DNA of 40,374 nucleotides, from contig CALCRU010000056.1 of NCBI GenBank assembly GCA_937894335.1, forward strand, positions 1-40,374, read 5' to 3'. Numbering within the stretch: position 1 is the first letter of the stretch; every line of letters starts with the position of its first letter. The DNA is from an uncultured Treponema sp. (GTDB taxonomy: Bacteria > Spirochaetota > Spirochaetia > Treponematales > Treponemataceae). A model generated the notes under the pieces. That model saw only the letters and a list, made by a program, of their open reading frames with translations, had not been told where the DNA came from and made no database searches. The position numbers and the translations under genes are program-made. Below are positions 31,321 through 37,923 of the stretch, piece after piece.

Positions 31321-31325
31321 GTGAT

Positions 31326-31919
31326 TTACCAATTCTCATCAAAATCTTCTAATTCTACCTTCCGAATCCATTTTTTGAGTGCTTCGGGAGTGAGCACAGT
31401 AACGACCGATTCAATATTTCCCGTGAATTCAGCAAGTTCATTTTTGTTCGCATCATCTCCGATTGCGACCGCAACTTTTATTGCATACTTGAACCACTTA
31501 TTCTGTTTTAAAAACTTCAGCTCAGAATCAAAATCATCTGTTGCTTTGCCATCATTCATTAGAACGATTACAGGAGCAACCGAATGAGGTGGTAGCGTTA
31601 AAAACCCATCCTTTGAAAGTTTTTTGTTTAATTCACGGCAAGCAGCACCTAAATCGTGTTTTCCATCAGCCTCAACATTCGTCCACTGAAAATTTTCCGA
31701 GTTAATTGGTATGGGGTACATCCACTTACAACCAGTTGAAAATGTAAGACAGGCGACTTTTAACTCGACATCTACTCCTGCGGTGTCTTTTAATTCAGGT
31801 AATACCTCACGAATCGCTGTATTCACCGCTCCGATTTTAGTTCCTTGCATACTAGAGGAAGTACAAATGATGAAAAATAAAACCATCTGTTTTTTTGTAT
31901 TGCATTCACTATCAGACAT
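31326..31919 (-). CDS. TerY-like vWA paralogue with broken MIDAS
   Basis: A 197-aa vWA protein that aligns along almost all of its length with the neighbouring vWA protein at 30544 (by eye about 70% identity, e.g. TKIGAVNTAIREVLPEL and NKWFKYAIKVAVAIGDDANK are shared). Its MIDAS differs: the DxSxS Asp is Cys (ICTSSSMQG), and SDGEPTDD reads NDGKATDD. It therefore probably no longer binds Mg in the canonical way and may act as a regulatory partner of the intact copy. It lacks the long Ser/Asp tail and ends DFDENW, echoing the GDDW end of the paralogue. AGGGGTGA precedes the ATG, 9 nt after the kinase stop. Confidence 0.85.
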   Translation of the reverse strand: MSDSECNTKKQMVLFFIICTSSSMQGTKIGAVNTAIREVLPELKDTAGVDVELKVACLTFSTGCKWMYPIPINSENFQWTNVEADGKHDLGAACRELNKKLSKDGFLTLPPHSVAPVIVLMNDGKATDDFDSELKFLKQNKWFKYAIKVAVAIGDDANKNELAEFTGNIESVVTVLTPEALKKWIRKVELEDFDENW

Positions 31920-31928
31920 TCTTCACCC

Positions 31929-33227
31929 CTATTTCAAAACCTTGCCGGTCACGCCGTCAAGGTTGATTTCCAAATCGTTTGCAATCGGGATTACAGAGCC
32001 TTTTTCTATCTTCTTGACCTCACCTGCTTTTGTGATGAAAGTCCAAGTTGCATCCGAAAGATTTTTTATTCCCCATAAAGCAGGATTATTTTTGTTCATA
32101 ATCACTTCACCAGTCACCGTTGTGTAATCGTCAATGTTTTTTGTAGTAAGGCAGGCGTACAACTTCGCTCCTGGGAAGAGCGGGGTTTTATGTCTTCCGT
32201 CTTCTAGCGCAAAGGGGTAGCTGTATGAACTTCCGCAGTCGAATTTAAGTGTGTCACCATGAGGAAGAAGAGCAAGACAGATTTCTGATGAGCAATGCGG
32301 ACATTTCAAGAGCGTGCCACGGAAACGAATCAGAAGTTTCTGCCACTCGTTCTCTGGCAATCGTTGGTTTGGATTCTTCATTCCCTCGCAGAATGATTTT
32401 ATAAATGCCTCCTGCAAGAATTTTGGATAGCGAGGCCACAATTTTATGGGATTAGGATGAATGCCCGGAACAGGACGGTTTGAATTATCACGCGGGTCAA
32501 AGATAAAAACCGGCTTTGCACCATACAGCTCCCACTCCCGCTTTTCGGTTATGCACACACTGTCCACATAGGCTTTACCCATAAGTGGGTCGTGACGACA
32601 GAAAAGCTTGAACAAAATGACTGCAAGCGAATGACAGTCCGTTAGCGAATTGGGATGAGCCTTGCCGCAGACAATTTCAGGAGCCATATAACCAGGTTTT
32701 CCGCCTATGTTACCAGCGTTCTTCATGCCGTCGGGCGTAACATTGTCGTTGTCACAGATAAGCACATCCCCGGTTGCCACATCAATAAAAAAATTTCCGT
32801 CGTTCAAGTCCTGATAGCTCAAGCCTTTTCGGTGGAGCGTGCGGAATGCGTTCACGATATTGAGAGCAGAAGTAATCAGAGTTTCGGTAGAAGCAAAGCG
32901 AACCTTGTTGTTTAAAATGTCCGAAAAGTCAGAAAAATTCTTCGGCCGCAATTCCATCACATAGCCAAAAGAATTATCACGCTCCTCCGTTAAATATAGT
33001 GGCCACAGAAATTTGTTGTCTGGTGCACCACTTGCAATGTTGTCCTGTAGATTCTTTCTGAATTCCTTTTTATTCGAAAGCTTACAGGTATACCACTTGA
33101 GTGCAAAATCTTTGCCATCGATTTTTACCGAATAAACGATACCCTGCCCGCCTTCTCCCAGTTTCGACAGAATTTTTGCAGTCTTTCCACCTTCAAGTTG
33201 AATTATTTCACCTTTTTTGAACTCCAT
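31929..33227 (-). CDS. Ser/Thr protein kinase with zinc ribbon and FHA-like tail
   Basis: A 432-aa kinase of the TerY-P type. The N-terminal kinase domain (about 1-280) has the Gly-rich loop LGEGGQGIVYSV, the Lys in DFALKWY, the catalytic loop YQDLNDGNFF (HRD replaced by YQD, with the catalytic Asp and Asn kept), DND in place of DFG, and GYMAPEIV. A zinc-binding segment follows (LLKCPHCSSEICLAL with a later Cys at FDCGSS, about 310-345). The last 80 residues are beta-rich (GEVIMNKNNPALWGIKNLSDATW) and resemble an FHA-like phosphothreonine-binding fold. There is no membrane helix, so signal input is cytoplasmic. GGAGG lies in the end of the previous gene. Confidence 0.87.
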   Translation of the reverse strand: MEFKKGEIIQLEGGKTAKILSKLGEGGQGIVYSVKIDGKDFALKWYTCKLSNKKEFRKNLQDNIASGAPDNKFLWPLYLTEERDNSFGYVMELRPKNFSDFSDILNNKVRFASTETLITSALNIVNAFRTLHRKGLSYQDLNDGNFFIDVATGDVLICDNDNVTPDGMKNAGNIGGKPGYMAPEIVCGKAHPNSLTDCHSLAVILFKLFCRHDPLMGKAYVDSVCITEKREWELYGAKPVFIFDPRDNSNRPVPGIHPNPIKLWPRYPKFLQEAFIKSFCEGMKNPNQRLPENEWQKLLIRFRGTLLKCPHCSSEICLALLPHGDTLKFDCGSSYSYPFALEDGRHKTPLFPGAKLYACLTTKNIDDYTTVTGEVIMNKNNPALWGIKNLSDATWTFITKAGEVKKIEKGSVIPIANDLEINLDGVTGKVLK

Positions 33228-33229
33228 AT

Positions 33230-33649
33230 TTAGTATCCTCCGCTGGACAATTCTAAGACTTCTGTATCATGATATTCACCAATTTGTCCGCACCATGGAC
33301 ATGTTAATTGGGTTATTTTTCCCTTTCGTTCAATTTCCGCCTTGAAGCAAAAGGATTTTCCGCATGCACACAGAGCAAGATTTGCAGTGCCGCAATATGG
33401 ACACCCTGGATACTCTGCCGTAGGAGCAAAAGTACCGCGAGAACACTCTTTGTCATATCCTTCGCTATGTGCTCGCTCAATGTCAATTTTAAAAGACCAA
33501 GTTCTTTTCCAATCAGAACCGAATTTCTGAATCCTCATTCCAAAAAGGTTGTCACTTCTGCTATATGTGTAAGGACATTTTGCAAGAATCACTTTAGCCT
33601 GTATCTTGACTGGCTCCTTATATTCTTCCAAAGATTTTTCTTTTGACAT
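33230..33649 (-). CDS. TerY-C-like zinc-ribbon protein
   Basis: A 139-aa Cys-rich protein. The C-terminal half holds two zinc-ribbon knuckles and a third Cys pair: CPYCGTANLALCACGKSFCF and LTCPWCGQIG, with a further Cys in ILAKCPYTYS and YDKECSRG. This pattern fits the TerY-C metal-binding domain that is found fused to or next to TerY vWA proteins; here it is a separate gene. Its ATG overlaps the stop of the small membrane gene by one base (TAATG). I infer that it forms a sensor or scaffold with the vWA proteins and kinase. Confidence 0.72.
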   Translation of the reverse strand: MSKEKSLEEYKEPVKIQAKVILAKCPYTYSRSDNLFGMRIQKFGSDWKRTWSFKIDIERAHSEGYDKECSRGTFAPTAEYPGCPYCGTANLALCACGKSFCFKAEIERKGKITQLTCPWCGQIGEYHDTEVLELSSGGY

Positions 33650-33966
33650 TATCTCTTATCCTTATGCATATGAACCGACACATGACTGCCGCATTTTTGA
33701 CAAACATATCTTTCTTCAACCCAGTAGCGTATAAAGGGCTGGTCACTCATATAAGAGCCGCTTCTTCCGCCTCCAAATCTATTGCGATCATGTCCCACTG
33801 CCCTGTCGGTTACAACTTCGGTAACATATTTAAGACAATGCCATTCTCCACACTTTGGACAACGGTTACGTTTGTACCACAGACAAATTGAGGGAATCAG
33901 CAATACAATGATTGCAAGAAAAATACAGCCAGCAATTATTCCTATCATAATTCCTATTCTCCCCAT
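33649..33966 (-). CDS. Small membrane-anchored zinc-ribbon protein
   Basis: First gene of the operon, 105 aa from the ATG at 33966 (a GTG one codon earlier is also possible). It has one N-terminal membrane helix (about residues 8-29, IIAGCIFLAIIVLLIPSICL) followed by a cytoplasmic or external domain with two Cys pairs: RCPKCGEWHC and VCQKCGSHVSVH. A Gly-rich loop (FGGGRSGSY) lies between. Family not recognised. It may place a metal- or redox-sensing module at the membrane next to the ZorAB-like channel. AAGG lies 4 nt before the ATG. Confidence 0.7.
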   Translation of the reverse strand: MGRIGIMIGIIAGCIFLAIIVLLIPSICLWYKRNRCPKCGEWHCLKYVTEVVTDRAVGHDRNRFGGGRSGSYMSDQPFIRYWVEERYVCQKCGSHVSVHMHKDKR

Positions 33967-33980
33967 CACACCTTAACTAA

Positions 33981-33995
33981 CCTAATAAAGCGTTT
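33981..33995. promoter_or_regulatory. Operator-like repeat 1 (CCTAATAAAGCGTTT)
   Basis: First of three related 15-bp motifs in the divergent region. It matches the copy at 34013-34027 at 13 of 15 positions, same orientation, 32 bp apart. Confidence 0.6.
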
Positions 33996-34004
33996 ATAGA
34001 ATAT

Positions 34005-34033
34005 ATAATACACCTATTAAACCGTTTTTGCAA
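34005..34033 (-). promoter_or_regulatory. Promoter of the ZorAB/TerY-P-like operon
   Basis: On the minus strand TTGCAA (34033-34028), a 17-nt spacer and TATTAT (34010-34005). Operator copy 2 fills the spacer, which predicts repression by a bound regulator. The TTGCAA is itself palindromic. Confidence 0.65.
34013..34027. promoter_or_regulatory. Operator-like repeat 2 (CCTATTAAACCGTTT)
   Basis: Lies between the -35 and -10 of the operon promoter and forms an inverted pair with copy 3 through ACCTATT and AATAGGT. Confidence 0.6.
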
Positions 34034-34038
34034 CAAAA

Positions 34039-34053
34039 AAGCGCTTAAATAGG
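34039..34053. promoter_or_regulatory. Operator-like repeat 3, inverted
   Basis: On the minus strand it reads CCTATTTAAGCGCTT. It ends one base before the -10 TATACT (34054-34059) of the XRE gene, so binding here would control the regulator's own promoter. Confidence 0.6.
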
Positions 34054-34065
34054 TATACTTAGCCT

Positions 34066-34671
34066 ATGAGTTTTGCCTCAAACCTCCGCGATACACTCGA
34101 CATGCGGGGCATGGAAATAAAGCAGTTAGCCTCAAAAACTGGCATCAGCAAAAACACGATAGACAATTATCTTTCTGGTCAAAAGTCATTGCCAAATGCA
34201 GAAAATGCAGTGCTCATTGCAAAGGCTCTAAATGTATCAGTTGAATTCCTTGTGACAGGAAAGAACACCGTTGAAGCAAACATTTCTCTGCTACCCATAA
34301 GTAAGCAAAAAGTCATATCCGACATTCTCCTGTTAGATGAAACTGATACCGCGGCAGTTACCGCTCTTGTGGGCGAACTAAAAAAACGAAATCCTCTTCC
34401 GTCTGCTTCAAAAGCGGACTTTAAAAACGCACTAAGAAATTTCCTTTCAGAGCAGGAACGGGAAGGAAAGTCAGAATGCATAATCACATCAGGGGAATTG
34501 CATCGCATAGTAGGCGGATATCCTGGGAAAAACCACAGAATGCCTGTCTGCTGTTCAGTGATGAATGAATTCTTTAACGCAAAAACTGATTCCATACTTT
34601 ACTCTCCTTCAAAAGGCATGGGCGCAACCCTTACCATAAAATACGCCCTGCCGCGCCAGTACGATAAGTAA
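34066..34671 (+). CDS. XRE-family regulator of the divergent operon
   Basis: A 201-aa protein with an N-terminal XRE helix-turn-helix (about residues 8-62, IKQLASKTGISKNTIDNYLSGQKSLP) and an unrecognised C-terminal domain of about 95 residues with the block GELHRIVGGYPGKNHRMPVCC and later SPSKGMGATLTIKYALP. The C-terminal domain may sense a ligand. There is no peptidase (LexA/CI) catalytic pair that I can see. The gene is divergent from the twelve-gene operon with three shared operator-like motifs, so it is probably its repressor and autoregulator. No ribosome site precedes the ATG and the -10 TATACT ends 6 nt before it, predicting a leaderless mRNA like that of lambda cI from PRM. Confidence 0.85.
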   Translation: MSFASNLRDTLDMRGMEIKQLASKTGISKNTIDNYLSGQKSLPNAENAVLIAKALNVSVEFLVTGKNTVEANISLLPISKQKVISDILLLDETDTAAVTALVGELKKRNPLPSASKADFKNALRNFLSEQEREGKSECIITSGELHRIVGGYPGKNHRMPVCCSVMNEFFNAKTDSILYSPSKGMGATLTIKYALPRQYDK

Positions 34672-34686
34672 ATTTTCCCCCTCCGA

Positions 34687-34715
34687 TTGCAAATCTGCCT
34701 GTTTTGTCATACAAT
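34687..34715 (+). promoter_or_regulatory. Promoter predicted to give a leaderless flavodiiron mRNA
   Basis: TTGCAA (34687-34692), 17 nt, TACAAT (34710-34715), with 6 nt to the ATG at 34722. Confidence 0.65.
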
Positions 34716-34721
34716 AGCGAC

Positions 34722-35888
34722 ATGCACACAAAAATAACTGACAGCGTTTTTAACATTGGCGTTAACGATCATGTGACTAAACTGTTTGAATCCCAGTATC
34801 AGATTCCTCAGGGAATTTCGTACAACTCCTATGTCATCAAGGGTGAAAAAATTGCCATTCTTGATACGGTGGACGAAAAGTTTGGGGATGAGTGGATGCT
34901 CAATCTTACGGAAGTTCTTGGAATAAAGACTCCTGACTATTTGGTTGTTCACCACATGGAATGCGACCACTCTGCAAACATTGAGCGCTTCATGCTCGTG
35001 TATCCCAATGCAAAAATTGTTTTGAGCGCGCAGGCACTTAACATGACAAAGCAGTTTTTTGCAAACGACTTTACAGAAAGGGCTGTCATTGTTAAAGAGG
35101 GAAGCACCCTTGAACTGGGCGGACACACTCTTACTTTTATAGGAGCGCCTCTTGTTCACTGGCCCGAGGTTCTTTTTTCCTACGACAGCGAAGAAAAGAT
35201 TCTTTTTTCTGCGGATGCTTTTGGGCGGTTTGGTGCAAACGACACTACGCAAAACACCTTCTGGGATGATGAGGCACGCCGTTACTACATTGGCATTGTG
35301 GGAAAATTTGGCACGCAAGTTCAGAATGTTCTTAAAAAGGCGGCAGCACTGGACATAAAGACAATCTGCTCGCTGCATGGTCCTGTCCTTACAGGAGACC
35401 TTTCCCATTACATCAGTCTGTACGACACATGGTCTTCATACAAACCTGAATCCGACGGAATTCTGATTGCCTACACCAGCGTTTACGGACACACGGCAAA
35501 GGCTGTTGAAGTTCTTGCAAAGCAGCTAACTCAAAAAAACAAAAGGGTTGAGGTTTTAAATCTTGCGGAATGCGACATGGCTCAGGCTGTTGCACTTGCA
35601 TTCAAGTATCCTGCCACGGTTCTTGCAACAACAACTTACAACGGTTCAATCTTTCCTTTCATGAATGATTTTATTACACGGCTTACGGAGCACAACTTCT
35701 GCTCTCGCACAATCGGACTGATTGAAAACGGAACATGGGCAAGCACTGCTGCAAAAGTCATAAAGGAAAAATTTTCTTCTTCAAAGGAAATTACAATTCT
35801 TGAACCGACGGTTACAATAAAATCCGCAGTCAACAGCATGTCGCTGGGTCAGCTGGCGGAACTTGCAGACAAACTTATTGCGTTATAG
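34722..35888 (+). CDS. FprA-family flavodiiron protein
   Basis: Cytoplasmic enzyme that reduces oxygen to water or nitric oxide to nitrous oxide in anaerobes. The 388-aa protein has an N-terminal metallo-beta-lactamase-like di-iron domain with the iron ligands HHMECDHSANIE (H-x-E-x-D-H), a further His in APLVHWPE, Asp in LFSADAFG, and His in CSLHGPVL. It is followed by a C-terminal flavodoxin domain (about 250-388) with the FMN loop AYTSVYGHTAKAVE. A TTG start at 34704 would add six residues; ATG at 34722 fits the family. It points to an anaerobe needing oxygen or NO defence. It heads a three-gene run with the PurF-like gene. Confidence 0.95.
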   Translation: MHTKITDSVFNIGVNDHVTKLFESQYQIPQGISYNSYVIKGEKIAILDTVDEKFGDEWMLNLTEVLGIKTPDYLVVHHMECDHSANIERFMLVYPNAKIVLSAQALNMTKQFFANDFTERAVIVKEGSTLELGGHTLTFIGAPLVHWPEVLFSYDSEEKILFSADAFGRFGANDTTQNTFWDDEARRYYIGIVGKFGTQVQNVLKKAAALDIKTICSLHGPVLTGDLSHYISLYDTWSSYKPESDGILIAYTSVYGHTAKAVEVLAKQLTQKNKRVEVLNLAECDMAQAVALAFKYPATVLATTTYNGSIFPFMNDFITRLTEHNFCSRTIGLIENGTWASTAAKVIKEKFSSSKEITILEPTVTIKSAVNSMSLGQLAELADKLIAL

Positions 35889-35897
35889 GAGATTCTT

Positions 35898-37313
35898 ATG
35901 GGCGGCATTTTTGGAGTTGCATCAAAAACAGATTGTTCTTTGGATTTGTTTTTCGGAGTTGACTATCACTCCCATTTGGGAACACGGAGAGGCGGCCTTG
36001 CGGTTTTGGGTGCGGACGGAAAGTTTCAGCGCTCAATCCACAACATTCAGAACTCACCATTCCGCACAAAGTTTGAAGACGACATTGACGAAATGCACGG
36101 CAAGCTTGGCATTGGATGCATAAGCGACTACGAACCTCAGCCGCTTCTGGTAAATTCTCATTTGGGAAGTTTTGCAATCACCACGGTGGGAATCGTTACA
36201 AACAAGGATGCCCTTGCAAAAGAAATTCTTGACGCAGGACACACTCACTTTTTGGAAATGAGCGGAGGAGAAATAAATCAGACTGAACTGATTGTTGCCC
36301 TTATCAACCAGAAAAAAACAATGCTGGAAGGAATCCAATATGTTCAGGAAAAAGTACAGGGTTCCATGACCATGCTAATTCTGACCCGTGAAGGAATTTA
36401 TGCGGCGCGAGACAAACTGGGACGCACTCCAATTCAGATTGGACACAAGGAAGGCGCATTCTGTGCAAGCTTTGAAAACTTTGCATATGTAAATCTGGGA
36501 TACACCGACTACCATGAACTTGGCCCAGGTGAAATTGTCTTTATGACAGCAGACGGAATTGAAATTCTGCAGAAGCCCGGCGACAAAATGAAAATCTGCA
36601 CCTTCCTGTGGATTTACTACGGATACCCCACTGCAAGTTACGAAGGTGTAAATGTAGAGACAATGCGCTACAACTGCGGAAAATATCTTGCTCGGCGTGA
36701 CAAGGGTTCTGTAACACCAGACGCTGTTGCCGGAGTGCCCGACAGTGGCACTGCACACGCCGTGGGTTACGCAAACGAGTCAGGGATTCCCTTTACAAGA
36801 CCATTCATCAAGTACACACCCACATGGCCAAGAAGTTTCATGCCCACAAATCAGGAGCAGAGAAATCTTATTGCTCACATGAAGCTCATTCCCGTACAGC
36901 CGCTTATCAAGGACAAAAAAATTCTTCTGATTGACGACTCCATTGTAAGGGGAACTCAACTTAGGGAAACCACAGACTTTCTTTACCGTTCAGGCGCAAA
37001 AGAAGTTCACATACGCCCCGCATGTCCTCCCCTCGTGTACGGATGTAAGTACCTTAACTTTAGCCGTTCAAAAAGCGAAATGGATCTGATTACCCGCCGC
37101 GTAATAAAGCAGCTCGAAGGCGAAAATGTAAGTGAAGAAACCTTGCAGAAATACACTGACCCTGACAGCCCCCAGTACGCCGCCATGATAGAAGAAATAA
37201 GAAAGCAGCTCCACTTTACCACCCTGCGCTTCCACCGTCTGGACGACATGCTGGACTCCACAGGTCTGGATCACTGCAAGCTTTGCACTTACTGCTGGAA
37301 CGGGAAGGAGTAA
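35898..37313 (+). CDS. Amidophosphoribosyltransferase-like protein lacking the catalytic Cys
   Basis: A PurF homologue of 471 aa. Normal PurF uses an N-terminal cysteine nucleophile (MCGI) to free ammonia from glutamine and then makes phosphoribosylamine from PRPP. Here the N-terminus reads MGGIFGVASK, so the nucleophile is absent. The N-terminal fold is otherwise kept (HSHLGTRRGGLAV), and the phosphoribosyltransferase half is intact: AGVPDSGTAHAVGYA and the PRPP loop ILLIDDSIVRGTQL. A Cys pair near the end (CKLCTYC) could bind metal. It may use free ammonia or do a different reaction. TAGGAG precedes the ATG, which leaves no room for a missed Cys start. It follows the flavodiiron gene by 9 nt. 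Confidence 0.88.
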   Translation: MGGIFGVASKTDCSLDLFFGVDYHSHLGTRRGGLAVLGADGKFQRSIHNIQNSPFRTKFEDDIDEMHGKLGIGCISDYEPQPLLVNSHLGSFAITTVGIVTNKDALAKEILDAGHTHFLEMSGGEINQTELIVALINQKKTMLEGIQYVQEKVQGSMTMLILTREGIYAARDKLGRTPIQIGHKEGAFCASFENFAYVNLGYTDYHELGPGEIVFMTADGIEILQKPGDKMKICTFLWIYYGYPTASYEGVNVETMRYNCGKYLARRDKGSVTPDAVAGVPDSGTAHAVGYANESGIPFTRPFIKYTPTWPRSFMPTNQEQRNLIAHMKLIPVQPLIKDKKILLIDDSIVRGTQLRETTDFLYRSGAKEVHIRPACPPLVYGCKYLNFSRSKSEMDLITRRVIKQLEGENVSEETLQKYTDPDSPQYAAMIEEIRKQLHFTTLRFHRLDDMLDSTGLDHCKLCTYCWNGKE

Positions 37314-37316
37314 GTT

Positions 37317-37727
37317 ATGTCAGAATATACAGTACAAGCATCAACGTTTTATCTACAGAAAAATTTTCCCCAGCAGAGCGAACTTCGACTTAGAGACGCT
37401 TGGCAGATTGCGGCAGGCGAAAAAATTATTGCGGCTTTATGGACGGGAGCATTCTCACGAAAGGGCTTTGTCATTACGGACAAAATATTGCGGTGGAAAC
37501 TGCCACAGGCAGGAAGCATTGGAAAATTCAGCGTAAAAAATGATGTAAGCGAAGTGGCTCCAAAAGTAATCGTAAAAAATGCAGAAGGGGAAGACACAAC
37601 ATTTAATCTCTTCAAACTTACCCCTGAACAGGCAAAGGACTTTGGCGGACTTCTTCTTGCTATTTTCAAGAGTCATGAAATTCCTGCGGATTTACTGCAT
37701 CTGGCTCCGTTAAAAAGCTGCTTGTAG
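37317..37727 (+). CDS. Small protein of unknown function, probably frameshifted
   Basis: The 136-aa reading frame follows the PurF-like gene by 3 nt with AAGGAG before the ATG. No family recognised; it looks like a small mixed alpha/beta soluble domain. At 37712-37716 there is a run of five A residues. In the -1 frame from this point the sequence continues open to 37846 and encodes a good membrane helix (VKKLLVVAVISVLAYIIAHC...), while the original frame stops at 37727 after KSCL. A frameshift, programmed or accidental, would give a C-terminally membrane-anchored protein of about 175 aa. Confidence 0.7.
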   Translation: MSEYTVQASTFYLQKNFPQQSELRLRDAWQIAAGEKIIAALWTGAFSRKGFVITDKILRWKLPQAGSIGKFSVKNDVSEVAPKVIVKNAEGEDTTFNLFKLTPEQAKDFGGLLLAIFKSHEIPADLLHLAPLKSCL

Positions 37728-37846
37728 TTGCGGTAATTTCAGTTCTAGCATACATCATCGCCCACTGCATGCTTATAGAAAGCATAAGGGTATATTTCGC
37801 AGGCATTCTTAAAGAGCTGGCGCTTCCGGTCATAAGGTGGTTCTAG
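37709..37846 (+). pseudogene. Membrane-helix tail of the preceding gene in the -1 frame
   Basis: About 45 codons open in the -1 frame with respect to 37317-37727, without a start codon of their own except an internal ATG at 37769. The translation is a transmembrane helix followed by an amphipathic end (LKELALPVIRWF). It reads like a real C-terminus cut off by a one-base change or reached by slippage at AAAAA. Confidence 0.5.
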
Positions 37847-37874
37847 TTTTTTTTGAGCGGTGCGCATTTGAAAA

Positions 37875-37904
37875 TTGACAAGCATGTAGCCAAAAATGTA
37901 TACT
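37875..37904 (+). promoter_or_regulatory. Promoter of the GGDEF gene
   Basis: Consensus TTGACA (37875-37880), 18 nt, TATACT (37899-37904). The predicted leader before the GTG start is about 13 nt. Confidence 0.65.
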
Positions 37905-37923
37905 GTGGGGTACAGGGTTTGTC

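Noticed and set aside
24877..33966. Complete Zorya type I, II or III, or a complete tellurite-resistance (Ter) locus
   Set aside because: No ZorC/D/E/F/G or TerB/C/D/Z homologue can be recognised; only the ZorAB-like and TerY-P-like parts are present.
24877..34671. Integrated prophage or genomic island with borders
   Set aside because: No integrase, transposase, structural phage gene or flanking direct repeat is visible around the operon, so mobility cannot be shown.
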